Source: Clostridia bacterium (lineage in GTDB: Bacteria > Bacillota > Clostridia > Oscillospirales > Oscillospiraceae). Taken from it: a stretch of DNA of 64,000 nt. The position numbers were made by a program, and so were the translations under genes. Where the stretch lies: contig SAAS01000001.1 of the NCBI GenBank assembly GCA_009929315.1, forward strand, positions 124,001 through 188,000, given 5' to 3'. Below the pieces are notes generated by a model. That model saw nothing but the letters and a program-made list of their open reading frames with translations. It was not told where the DNA came from and did not search any database. Positions 27,186-34,760 of this stretch are shown one piece after another; positions within the stretch are counted from its first letter, which is position 1; every line of letters begins with the position of its first letter.

Positions 27186-28673
27186 TCAGCCGTAAATAAG
27201 CGTGTCGCTGTCGAAGCTTCTGGGCTTTCCGGCGTTTCTCAGATAACTGTCGGATACCCAAAACCAGCTGTCATCGCAATAGTTGGGGTCGCCTGTTGTG
27301 GGATCGCCCCAGGTTGAATCGATATTGTACCACACACCGTTCGAGAAAATTCTCGACCAAACATGACCGTTGCCTCCACTGCTGCCGGTCATTGAAACCA
27401 TAGGAGCCCCCGCAATATTGCACAGATAGTTGTACATCGCTGTGTAGCCCTGGCAAACTGCCGTACCGCCGACGACGGCGTTATAGCCGCTGTATAGGGT
27501 GCTGCTCGAGTCATAAACAACATGCTGAGCAACATATCTGTAAAGAACGTATGCCCTTTCCTTCGCAGTCATAGCGGTTGAAAGAGTTCCGTTTGCGAAA
27601 AGATTTGTTACAATCTGAGCACAACTTTCTTTGAAAACCGAAATCTCCCTCAAAATTTCGCTGTCCGAAATTCCAAACACATTGGATAGCCTAAGGGTTA
27701 TTGTGGGGTCAAGGCAGTTCCCGTTTTCATCAAGACTGTACATGGCCGAGATTTTCCACCTGTTAAGGAAAGAGTAGTATTCCATGTAGTCGAAGCTTGC
27801 AAAATAGAAAGCGTTTTGCGCCTTGGTCATAATCTGTGTCAGCTCAGCTCTTGTGTAAGAACCCTCCAGCCGAAACTGTTCACACAAGACCGCATTCGCC
27901 AGCATATAACTCCAAGCGTTCACATAGTCATCAAAGCTTGAAAATGAGTCGGGTCTAGCAACCTGATAATGGCTCAAATCCAAAACAAAGGGTTCTGCGG
28001 AAGTTGAAACGATCGGCTCGTCTTCCTGCGCCGAGGATTCTTCCGTAACTGAAGGGAGGGCTTGTACAGACGAACTTTGGACTGTGTTTTTAGCACGGAA
28101 AAGCATAACGCAGACTTCGCAGCGCTTAACCTTGTTTCCGCCGCCGAAGGAAAGGGTGCCGTCGCCGTTCGGTATACCGGAGATTACTCCGTATTCATAT
28201 AGAGTGTTGGCGAGGCTCGAGTCTGTGTCGGTAAAAGCGTCTGTGCCCGCCTGAAGCGGGATATTAAAGGCGGCGGCTATGTACTTGCACATTTCTTCTC
28301 TGCTGGCAGCCTGATTCGGGTCTGTGCCGGCATCGGCAATCTTTTTTTCAACGGCAAAGGACATAACGTCCGTGTACCACGGCTTGGAGGCATCGGCTTG
28401 AGCGGAAAAGGTGAAGCCTGCCGCTAAGCATACCAGCTTGAGGGCCTCGGCGTTTGAAACGGTATTCTGCGGAAGAAAGGTTCCGTCTCCGTAACCGCTG
28501 ATTGCACCCTGCTGATACATAGCCATAACTTCTTTATAGTAATAGTCGGCTTGGCTTACATCCTTGAAGGGCTGACTTTCCGCTCTTGCACTGCCCAAAG
28601 GAGCTATGCCTGCCAGCAAAGCAATCGCAATCAGCACTCCAAGCACTATTTTTTTTGTTCTCCTTGTCTTCAT
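27186..28673 (-). CDS. SLH-domain, transglutaminase-like secreted protein under c-di-GMP riboswitch control
   Basis: 495 residues, with GGAGG upstream of the ATG. A signal peptide covers about residues 1-31 (ends SARA). Three S-layer homology modules follow at about 36-190 (FKDVSQADYYYKEVMAMYQQ starts the first), which anchor the protein to cell-wall polymers. After a Ser/Glu-rich linker (about 195-225) and a helical region, residues about 395-465 form a transglutaminase/papain-like fold: Cys in GTAVCQGYTAMYNYL, His in GNGHVWSR and Asp in YNIDSTWGDP form the catalytic triad. It probably modifies or crosslinks proteins or peptides at the cell surface. A 960-base leader with three c-di-GMP-I riboswitches precedes it. 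Confidence 0.93.
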   Translation of the reverse strand: MKTRRTKKIVLGVLIAIALLAGIAPLGSARAESQPFKDVSQADYYYKEVMAMYQQGAISGYGDGTFLPQNTVSNAEALKLVCLAAGFTFSAQADASKPWYTDVMSFAVEKKIADAGTDPNQAASREEMCKYIAAAFNIPLQAGTDAFTDTDSSLANTLYEYGVISGIPNGDGTLSFGGGNKVKRCEVCVMLFRAKNTVQSSSVQALPSVTEESSAQEDEPIVSTSAEPFVLDLSHYQVARPDSFSSFDDYVNAWSYMLANAVLCEQFRLEGSYTRAELTQIMTKAQNAFYFASFDYMEYYSFLNRWKISAMYSLDENGNCLDPTITLRLSNVFGISDSEILREISVFKESCAQIVTNLFANGTLSTAMTAKERAYVLYRYVAQHVVYDSSSTLYSGYNAVVGGTAVCQGYTAMYNYLCNIAGAPMVSMTGSSGGNGHVWSRIFSNGVWYNIDSTWGDPTTGDPNYCDDSWFWVSDSYLRNAGKPRSFDSDTLIYG

Positions 28674-28768
28674 TTGACGCCTCCAATCTGCATCGAATGT
28701 CGGTGCGACACTAATAAGTCGGTCAAGCTGCTGTCTGTATTAAATGTCACGAAAAACAAAGAAGCCCC

Positions 28769-28794
28769 ATTCGTAAGCCGATGGCTGCACGAAT
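28769..28794 (-). terminator. Terminator hairpin of riboswitch unit A (nearest the gene)
   Basis: On the minus strand, ATTCGT-gc-AGCC pairs with GGCT-t-ACGAAT, followed by GGGGCTTCTTTGTTTTT. Its 5' arm can instead pair with the 3' strand of the aptamer just upstream, giving a switch. Confidence 0.78.
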
Positions 28795-28824
28795 AGGGCG
28801 ATAGCGCGATAGAGCGCGCAATAT

Positions 28825-28923
28825 GGCACTAACAATTCGGCAACCGGGCTGTCATAGTCTTGCGACCTTAGACCCCATGGCTTTGCGTCTTTACCTTTCG
28901 ATAAATTTGCTATTATCGGTGCT
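28825..28923 (-). ncRNA. c-di-GMP-I (GEMM-I) riboswitch, copy A
   Basis: The minus strand reads AGCAAA, then a stem capped by GAAA, then GACGCAAAGCC, the strictly conserved core of GEMM-I. Next come TCTAAG and TATGA, the two halves of the 11-nucleotide tetraloop receptor, split by a GTC-GCAA-GAC hairpin, and then CAGCCCGGTTGCCGA. All the parts are in the order of the Vibrio Vc2 aptamer. It is the copy closest to the SLH/transglutaminase gene. Confidence 0.95.
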
Positions 28924-28970
28924 TGAGCATTTTGGAAAGAGCGGCTTACAAGGGAAAACAAAGAAGCTCC

Positions 28971-28996
28971 ATTCGTAAGCCGATGGCTGCACGAAT
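28971..28996 (-). terminator. Terminator hairpin of riboswitch unit B
   Basis: The same stem as in unit A, followed on the minus strand by GGAGCTTCTTTGTTTT. It comes between aptamers B and A in the transcript. Confidence 0.75.
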
Positions 28997-29024
28997 AGAG
29001 CGATAGCGCTAATAAGCGCAATAT

Positions 29025-29123
29025 GGCGCTAACAATTCGGCAACCGGGCTGTCATAGTCTTGCGACCTTAGACCCCATGGCTTTGCGTCTTTATCTTTCG
29101 ATAAATTTGCTATTATCGGTGCT
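29025..29123 (-). ncRNA. c-di-GMP-I (GEMM-I) riboswitch, copy B
   Basis: Middle copy, 200 bases from copy A, with only a few differences. All core positions are kept: AGCAAA, GAAA tetraloop, GACGCAAAGCC, TCTAAG/TATGA receptor and GGTTGCCGA. The changes seen are mainly in stems. Confidence 0.95.
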
Positions 29124-29169
29124 TAGCATTTTGGAAAGAGCAGCTTATCCGGAAAAACAAACAAGCCCC

Positions 29170-29195
29170 ACTCGTAAGCCGATGGCTGCACGAAT
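29170..29195 (-). terminator. Terminator hairpin of riboswitch unit C
   Basis: As in A and B but with one changed pair (ATTCGT opposite ACGAGT), followed on the minus strand by GGGGCTTGTTTGTTTTT. It is the first terminator met by RNA polymerase. Confidence 0.72.
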
Positions 29196-29223
29196 AGAGC
29201 GATAGCGCTAATAAGCGCAATAT

Positions 29224-29322
29224 GGCACTTACAATTCGGCAACCGGGCTGTCATAGTCTTGCGACCTTAGACCCCATGGCTTTGCGTCTTTACCTTTCGA
29301 TAAATTTGCTATTATCGGTGCT
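29224..29322 (-). ncRNA. c-di-GMP-I (GEMM-I) riboswitch, copy C (promoter-proximal)
   Basis: Third copy, 199 bases from copy B and the first to be transcribed. The core is the same as in A and B. It starts about 35 bases after the predicted -10 box. Confidence 0.95.
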
Positions 29323-29357
29323 TGGGCATTTTGGAAAGAGCATCTTTCTATGGCTCA

Positions 29358-29386
29358 ATTGTAACACCGAACACAATTTTTGTCAT
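29358..29386 (-). promoter_or_regulatory. Promoter of the triple-riboswitch transcript
   Basis: On the minus strand, ATGACA (29381-29386) and TACAAT (29358-29363) are separated by 17 bases, a good vegetative promoter placed just before riboswitch copy C. Confidence 0.75.
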
Positions 29387-29633
29387 TAAAAATATTTCTG
29401 GAGGAAAACACCAAATTATGACTTGAGCTATACATTTCGTTTTTTATAACAGACTACAACCATATATAGCGTTTTTTCGAAGATATATTTGATAATTTGC
29501 CTAAAACGATTATAAAAAGTTTATTAATTATCACCTTTTTGAGAATTACTGTAAAAATGTCGCTTTTCCGCAGGTATTTGTGTGCTATTATGACTTTATA
29601 GTGTTTCTACAGAAAAAATAGGAGTTGAGAATA

Positions 29634-30380
29634 TTGAACCATGAATTTAGCGTCAACAGTCCGTTCTTGTATGCGGTTACGGCAATTATTCTGATTCTGG
29701 TCATGGCGCAGGCGACCTTCTTTCTTGTTCGCGCATGGAGGCAGGCAAGGAAGCTGGGCATAGATACCTCAAAGCTGAAAAGCGTGGTCAAATCCAGCGC
29801 GATTTTCACAATTGTTCCGGCATTTTCGATACTCATCGGCGTAATCGCGCTCTCAAAAAAGCTTGGTATTCCGCTGCCGTGGCTGCGCCTTTCTGTCGTC
29901 GGCGCGATAACCTATGAAACTCCTGCCGCCGCTGCCGCCGCGAGCGCGCTCGGCACCAGCATCGGCGATACCTCAACCCTTCTGACGGCAAGCCAGTTCA
30001 CAACCATTGCATGGGTAATGACTCTCGGCATTATGGCGAGCGTAATCTTGCCGCCTATTATCGGACGCGGACTTTTAAACGGAGTCGGCACTCTGGAAAA
30101 GCGAGATAAGCGCTGGGGTGAAATACTGATGTCGGCTCTCTTCATGGGCATGATTTCCGCTTTCCTCGGCATGATTTTCGGCAAGGTAAATATGGGACTC
30201 GAGGGCTGGATTCCCGTTTTCGTTATGCTTGCGTCTATGGTAATTATGCTCTTATGCGCGGTGCTGATGAAAAAGTTCAAGCTCAAATGGATTGAGGATT
30301 ACGCCCTGCCGATTTCCATGATTGGTGCGATGGCTCTCTCAATACCGATTACAAACGCGGTGAACGCGGCGATAGGATAA
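29634..30380 (+). CDS. DUF5058 family membrane protein
   Basis: About 248 residues from the TTG at 29634, which has ATAGGAG at nine bases; an earlier TTG at 29625 overlaps that ribosome site. It has about six or seven membrane helices and a conserved loop with ETPAAAAAASALG. I recognise it as the DUF5058 family, whose substrate is not established. The next gene, 12 bases downstream, encodes another membrane protein, and then an M20 peptidase follows. I infer a transporter pair that brings a peptide-like or N-acylated compound to the hydrolase, but nothing in the sequence proves transport. Confidence 0.82.
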   Translation: MNHEFSVNSPFLYAVTAIILILVMAQATFFLVRAWRQARKLGIDTSKLKSVVKSSAIFTIVPAFSILIGVIALSKKLGIPLPWLRLSVVGAITYETPAAAAAASALGTSIGDTSTLLTASQFTTIAWVMTLGIMASVILPPIIGRGLLNGVGTLEKRDKRWGEILMSALFMGMISAFLGMIFGKVNMGLEGWIPVFVMLASMVIMLLCAVLMKKFKLKWIEDYALPISMIGAMALSIPITNAVNAAIG

Positions 30381-30392
30381 GGGGGGACGGAC

Positions 30393-31061
30393 ATGAAATT
30401 ACGTGAAATGGATTATATGGACTCAACCCACTTCTGGGGACGTATATGGATGGTAGGCATGGGGCTTATGCTTCTGATGTTCCCCGTTGCCACCTGCGTA
30501 TACTTTAACGCTTGGCCGCAGGCAACGCCGCTGTTACAGGGACTTCTAGCGATTGTTCCGATGTACTGGACAGTCGGGGCGATCGAGGTTGTTACTTATG
30601 TTCCGATGCTCGGCGCTGGCGGAAGCTATCTCGGCTTCATAACCGGAAACCTCACAAACCTCAAGGTGCCCTGCACGATAACGGCGCTCAACAAGGTTGA
30701 GGCAAAGCCGGGCACTCCCGAGGGCGAAGTTGTCGCAACAATTGCCGTTGCCGTTTCGAGCATAGTTACAACGCTTGTAATATTTATCGGGGTGCTTCTC
30801 ATAGTTCCCTTGACGCCTATACTGGACAGCCCCGCGCTCAAACCAGCCTTTGACCAAATTCTCCCTGCCCTTTTCGGAGGGCTCGGAATTGCTCTCATCG
30901 GGAGAAACCTCAAGGTTTCCATTGCGCCCATTGTTTCAATGATTATTCTTTTTGTGAGCGTGCCGTCGTTGGCACCGAAGGGCGCGATTTTTGTCCCTGT
31001 TGCAGCGGTGATCGCCATTGCCGCCGCCCGTATTATGTATAAGAAGGGCTGGCTCAAGTAA
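30393..31061 (+). CDS. Membrane protein partner of the DUF5058 protein
   Basis: 222 residues with about six membrane helices. The N-terminus has a short soluble part (MDYMDSTHFWGRIWMVG). A Gly-rich loop, MLGAGGSYLGFITGNLTNLK, may line a pore, and a charged loop with KVEAKPGTPEGEVV is probably cytoplasmic. It lies between the DUF5058 gene and the M20 peptidase gene in one operon. I do not know a named family for it. The short lengths suggest the two membrane proteins form one complex. Confidence 0.78.
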   Translation: MKLREMDYMDSTHFWGRIWMVGMGLMLLMFPVATCVYFNAWPQATPLLQGLLAIVPMYWTVGAIEVVTYVPMLGAGGSYLGFITGNLTNLKVPCTITALNKVEAKPGTPEGEVVATIAVAVSSIVTTLVIFIGVLLIVPLTPILDSPALKPAFDQILPALFGGLGIALIGRNLKVSIAPIVSMIILFVSVPSLAPKGAIFVPVAAVIAIAAARIMYKKGWLK

Positions 31062-31130
31062 ATTTAAGCCCTAAGCCGATTTATACCCGTCCAATTTCTG
31101 GCTGTATCTATGGAAAGGAATGTTAAGTAA

Positions 31131-32573
31131 ATGGTTGGCTACATAGTTCTCGCGCTTCTCATCGCGCTCATTGCGGTGATAGTTGTTCGCACCTTGCGCT
31201 TCAAGCCCCTGCCGCAGACTCCAGTTGAACATACGGAGGTTGAAATTGACGCCGAAAAGGCTGCCAGAGACCTTTCGGATATGATCCGATGCAAAACTGT
31301 CTCACACGCGGACGCCTCACTTGACGACGACTCGGAGTTTCTAAAATTTGAGATGCTTCTCCCGACACTATTCCCAAAGGTTTTCTATAACTGCGAGTAT
31401 GAACGGCTAAGTTCGCGCGCTTTAATTTTCCGCTGGAAGGGCGAAACCAATGCCGCGCCTGTCGCGTTTTTAGCGCACTTTGATGTCGTTGACGTTAACG
31501 AGTCAGAATGGTCAAAGCCCGCGTTTGACGGGATTATCGAAAACGGGGAAATCTGGGGGCGCGGCGCTCTTGACACCAAATCGACTCTGCTCAGCGTTCT
31601 CTCCGCGGCTGAAACCCGCATTTCGGAGGGCTTTGTGCCTGAACGCGACTATTATTTCTGCTTCGGCGGCGATGAAGAGGTTTCGGGCGGCGGCGCTCCG
31701 TCGATTGTTGAGGAGCTGGGAAGGCGCGGAATCAAGCCCTGTCTTGTGCTCGACGAGGGCGGCGCGATTGTCGACAATGTTTTTCCCGGTGTAAGCAAGC
31801 CCTGCGCGCTTGTCGGAATCGGAGAAAAAGGAAACTGGAATCTGCAGTTGAAAATTGCTTCCAAGGGCGGACACGCCTCCGCACCCCCGGCTGATTCACC
31901 GCTCGACATTCTGGCCTATGCCTGCCGTAGGATTCACGACCATCCCTTTAAATTCCGCATAACTCCGCCGGCAAAAGAAATGCTCAGAAATCTGGCGCCG
32001 CATTCCTCTCCGCTTTACAGAACAATTTTCGCAAACCTCTGGCTGTTTGCTCCCGTGCTCAATCTTTTGACAAGAAAGCAGGGCGGCGAGCTGAACGCTC
32101 TCATGCGTACGACGGTTGCATTTACAATGGCGCAGGGAAGCAGCGGAGCCAATGTTTTGCCCTCCTCCGCGAGCCTTGTTATGAATGTGCGGCTGCTCGA
32201 GGGCGATACCAAGGAAAGCGCCTTGGCGAGAATAAAAAGGCTTGTTAACAAACCTTCCGTTGAGTATATCCCGCTTGTCGGCTCCGACCCGTCAAGATCC
32301 TCTCCGACGGATTCGATGGGTTATATCGCCCTTGAAAGGGCAATTAAGGAGAGCTTCCCGGACGTTCTTGTTTCTCCATACCTTATGATTGCGGGCAGCG
32401 ATTCTCGCCACTATCTTAAGATCAGCGACAACGTCTACCGTTTCTCGGGAATGTACCTCTCCGCCGAGGAGCGCGGGATGATTCACGGCAAGGACGAGCG
32501 AATTTCAGTCAAAAAGCTTGCGGATACGATAGCGTTTTATTATCGCCTTATAGGCATTCTTCAGGATATTTGA
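31131..32573 (+). CDS. M20 family metallopeptidase (carboxypeptidase S / PM20D1-like)
   Basis: 480 residues, longer than the usual 400, with an N-terminal membrane anchor (residues about 2-22). Zinc-site signatures: LAHFDVVDV with the HxD pair, WGRGALDTKS with the bridging Asp, GGDEEVSGG with the catalytic Glu pair, and DEGG. HASAPP marks the start of the dimerisation lid. Such enzymes cleave dipeptides or N-acyl amino acids. The anchor and length resemble the yeast carboxypeptidase S and PM20D1 branch. It follows two membrane protein genes, so it probably hydrolyses what they transport or releases. Confidence 0.9.
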   Translation: MVGYIVLALLIALIAVIVVRTLRFKPLPQTPVEHTEVEIDAEKAARDLSDMIRCKTVSHADASLDDDSEFLKFEMLLPTLFPKVFYNCEYERLSSRALIFRWKGETNAAPVAFLAHFDVVDVNESEWSKPAFDGIIENGEIWGRGALDTKSTLLSVLSAAETRISEGFVPERDYYFCFGGDEEVSGGGAPSIVEELGRRGIKPCLVLDEGGAIVDNVFPGVSKPCALVGIGEKGNWNLQLKIASKGGHASAPPADSPLDILAYACRRIHDHPFKFRITPPAKEMLRNLAPHSSPLYRTIFANLWLFAPVLNLLTRKQGGELNALMRTTVAFTMAQGSSGANVLPSSASLVMNVRLLEGDTKESALARIKRLVNKPSVEYIPLVGSDPSRSSPTDSMGYIALERAIKESFPDVLVSPYLMIAGSDSRHYLKISDNVYRFSGMYLSAEERGMIHGKDERISVKKLADTIAFYYRLIGILQDI

Positions 32574-32581
32574 AATTAGAA

Positions 32582-32627
32582 ACCAAGGGCGCGCCGAATC
32601 TTTCGGCGCGCCCTTGGTCTATTTTTT
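32582..32627. terminator. Bidirectional terminator
   Basis: A 15-bp GC-rich perfect stem (ACCAAGGGCGCGCCG with its complement) with a short loop and a T run on the plus strand at 32622-32627. It separates the M20 gene from the convergent gene. Confidence 0.9.
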
Positions 32628-33890
32628 ATTTATAACCGTGTCCATGTACTGGTCAACGGCGTTTTTAATCTCATTTTCGGATTTATAGCGGCTGTCGGTG
32701 TTGTCGATATCCAATAGGAGCATCGGCTGCCCGTATTTTTCCTGAACAGAGTCGGAAACCATTTTCATGGATGCCCACGCGTGTCTGCAGCCCGCGCTGC
32801 CCAGAAAAAGGAAGACATCCGCCGAAAAATCCCTTTTAGCAAGTTCAATCGCGTCCAGCAATTCATCTCCGGAAGCTCCTGCGGCGTGAGCCCTTGAACC
32901 CTCAAGCATACGTCGGCTCATCACGCCAAAGCAGTCATCTTTGTCGTCGGGTCTTGTAAAACGCTCCCGCGCACCGAAGAGAAAGCCATCCAGAACGGTT
33001 ACCGCGCCGAAACTCGCTTCCAAATGCTCGGTCAGGGTTATACCCTGCCAGAGCAGGTTGTGCATGAGCATGACGCGGTGCTTCTCTCCGTCGGGACAGG
33101 GAGTGAAAGCGTCACTTGTTCGCCTTTCGCAAAGCTCCAACTCCTTTGTAAGAAGCTTCTCCATCTCTTGTGTCGGGGCAAAGGCATTCATAAGCTCGTT
33201 CCAGATTGTGAGACGGGAGGACAGCGGGCAGGGCTTCGCCGCACGAAGCGCAGCGCACTTTTCAAGAAGCTCGGCCGCTCTGTTCGAAAGCTCCATGCGA
33301 TATTTGAGCGCTTCCCAGTCAAGCTCCTTTGAGGCGATGCTCTCAATAAACCCGATAAAGCGCCCAAGCTGCATTTCAACGTATTTAAGACTTCTTGAGT
33401 CCTTGCGCAGGGGTATATCAAAGTGGAAGGACGGCGCGCCGACAATTCTGCCAAGCTCCGTACAGGCGGTACGGGCGCTGTCGCAGGGAATCGGCAGCGA
33501 TACAAAAGCGTCGGGCACAACACCCAGAACGCCTTTGAGCAGCAATCCCGTATTCGTCTTGTTAAGCGAGCAAAGGCTTGCGTTTGCCCGCGTTTCCGCT
33601 TCGTTTATGAGCTTTGCCGTCAAAACGGGATTTTGGGAAAGACGGGCGGGGAGCAAGTCGAGATAAAGCGGCACACAGTCCAGCGCGTAAAGTATCTCGA
33701 GCGGCGCAGGACCGCTGATAAAAACGAGCTTTTTTCCGTTTTTGCGCGCATCTCTGACCGATTCCCAGTAAAAAAGGTCACTCGGGCAATCTTCCCTGCC
33801 CGAATCAGCTGCGGAAAGCTCGCAAACGTAATCTATAATTGTCATTTCGCCGCTGAAAATTTTTTCGGCGGCGTTTGAAAGGTCTGTCAT
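32619..33890 (-). CDS. 2-hydroxyacyl-CoA dehydratase D-component-like protein (HgdB/FldC family), orphan
   Basis: 423 residues with GGAGGA before the ATG. The layout fits the HgdB/BcrC/FldC family: an N-terminal domain starting with GKKLVFISGPAPLEILYALDCVPLY, a mid part with conserved Cys (SLCSLNKT, LPIPCDSA), and a C-terminal domain with FLGSAGCRHAW. These proteins bind a 4Fe-4S cluster and take part in reductive dehydration or reduction of acyl-CoA. A second subunit and the ATP-driven activator are normally needed, and neither is present here. The role of such lone copies is not known. Confidence 0.83.
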   Translation of the reverse strand: MTDLSNAAEKIFSGEMTIIDYVCELSAADSGREDCPSDLFYWESVRDARKNGKKLVFISGPAPLEILYALDCVPLYLDLLPARLSQNPVLTAKLINEAETRANASLCSLNKTNTGLLLKGVLGVVPDAFVSLPIPCDSARTACTELGRIVGAPSFHFDIPLRKDSRSLKYVEMQLGRFIGFIESIASKELDWEALKYRMELSNRAAELLEKCAALRAAKPCPLSSRLTIWNELMNAFAPTQEMEKLLTKELELCERRTSDAFTPCPDGEKHRVMLMHNLLWQGITLTEHLEASFGAVTVLDGFLFGARERFTRPDDKDDCFGVMSRRMLEGSRAHAAGASGDELLDAIELAKRDFSADVFLFLGSAGCRHAWASMKMVSDSVQEKYGQPMLLLDIDNTDSRYKSENEIKNAVDQYMDTVINKK

Positions 33891-34087
33891 AGCAAGAGTC
33901 CTCCGTTTACGAAAATAATTTGCGTTCGCTCAGAAGCGGCGCCCGCTCGAATGAAAAAGCGCTCGCAACTGCGAATAATCTGTCAGCTTCTAATTATCCT
34001 ATATTCGGGGGAAATTGCAAGCCCTGTTTTTTGCGCAGAGAATAAATGATAAAGAAGCAAAAAAATTCCGCAAAAATAATATTGCAC

Positions 34088-34120
34088 TTGAAATCCTATA
34101 AACCCTATAGTATAATAGGG
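34088..34120 (+). promoter_or_regulatory. Promoter and overlapping inverted repeat of the Rrf2 gene
   Basis: -35 TTGAAA (34088-34093), 17 bases, -10 TATAAT (34111-34116). The repeat CCCTAT-N6-ATAGGG (34103-34120) covers the -10 box. A related repeat lies at the nadA promoter, so this is probably the Rrf2 autoregulatory operator. Confidence 0.78.
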
Positions 34121-34140
34121 TCAGAAAGGAGGCGATAAGG

Positions 34141-34575
34141 GTGAAGATTACTACCAAGGGAAGATATGCTCTGCGAATAATGGTCGATTTAGCGCAGCAA
34201 AATCCCGACGCTTTTATACCGCTTAAGGAGATTTCCGAGCGTCAGGAGATTTCCGAGAAATACTCTGAGATGATTATAGGACTACTCAGCAAAGCGGGCC
34301 TTGTTTACAGTTCCAGAGGCAAGGGCGGCGGTTATAAGCTCGTCAAACCTGCCGATAAGTGCTCTGTCGGCTCCGTGCTTAAGGCGGCGGAGGGCAGTTT
34401 TGCTCCGGTAACCTGCCTGGAATTTCCCGAGAATATCTGTCCGAACGCCGGAAACTGCAAGACTTTGCCGATGTGGACCGAGCTTGAGCGTCGAATCGAA
34501 GAATATCTCGAGAGCGTTACCATCGCAGATGTAGAAAAGCAGACGACCTCAACCTCGACGGGAGTCTGCATTTAA
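34141..34575 (+). CDS. Rrf2 family transcriptional regulator (IscR-like)
   Basis: 144 residues, GTG start behind AAAGGAGG. The N-terminal winged helix begins MKITTKGRYALRIMVDLA, the family signature. Cys residues in a CxnC group (CLEFPENICPNAGNC, about residues 98-112) match the IscR cluster site, so it may sense an iron-sulfur cluster. The downstream operon holds cysteine desulfurase and the scaffold protein, as expected for an IscR-like repressor. Boxes at its own promoter and at the nadA promoter support this. Confidence 0.9.
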   Translation: MKITTKGRYALRIMVDLAQQNPDAFIPLKEISERQEISEKYSEMIIGLLSKAGLVYSSRGKGGGYKLVKPADKCSVGSVLKAAEGSFAPVTCLEFPENICPNAGNCKTLPMWTELERRIEEYLESVTIADVEKQTTSTSTGVCI

Positions 34576-34633
34576 TCAAACCGTTTGTGACAAAATATAT
34601 TTATCCCAAAAGACAAAATTCCGGCGCAAGGTA

Positions 34634-34680
34634 TTGACAAGTTGTGGGATAAGTGGTATTGTCCTATATGCCCCATAGGA
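34634..34680 (+). promoter_or_regulatory. nadA-iscS-nifU promoter with Rrf2-type inverted repeat
   Basis: -35 TTGACA (34634-34639), 17 bases, -10 TATTGT (34657-34662), followed directly by TCCTAT-N7-ATAGGA (34662-34680). The repeat arms match those at the Rrf2 promoter (CCTAT/ATAGG), so the same regulator probably binds both. Confidence 0.75.
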
Positions 34681-34760
34681 ATTAGAGGTATAACGGATTT
34701 AACGCATAATACCCCGCTTGGGACTTGAGGTAGTACGAAAAAATAAAGGGACGTGTGCCA

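Larger units (their letters stand above)
28674..29633. other. 960-base gene-free region with triple riboswitch array
   Basis: No protein gene is seen here. Bases 28752-29322 are three tandem copies of a unit of about 200 bases, each with an aptamer and a terminator hairpin on the minus strand. A promoter for them lies at 29358-29386. The remainder up to 29633 is AT-rich and should include the promoter of the DUF5058 gene on the plus strand. Confidence 0.85.

Noticed and set aside
28752-29330. Repeats of 200 bases looked at first like a CRISPR or a satellite array
   Set aside because: Units are nearly identical along their full length with no variable spacers, and each holds a complete GEMM-I aptamer and terminator.
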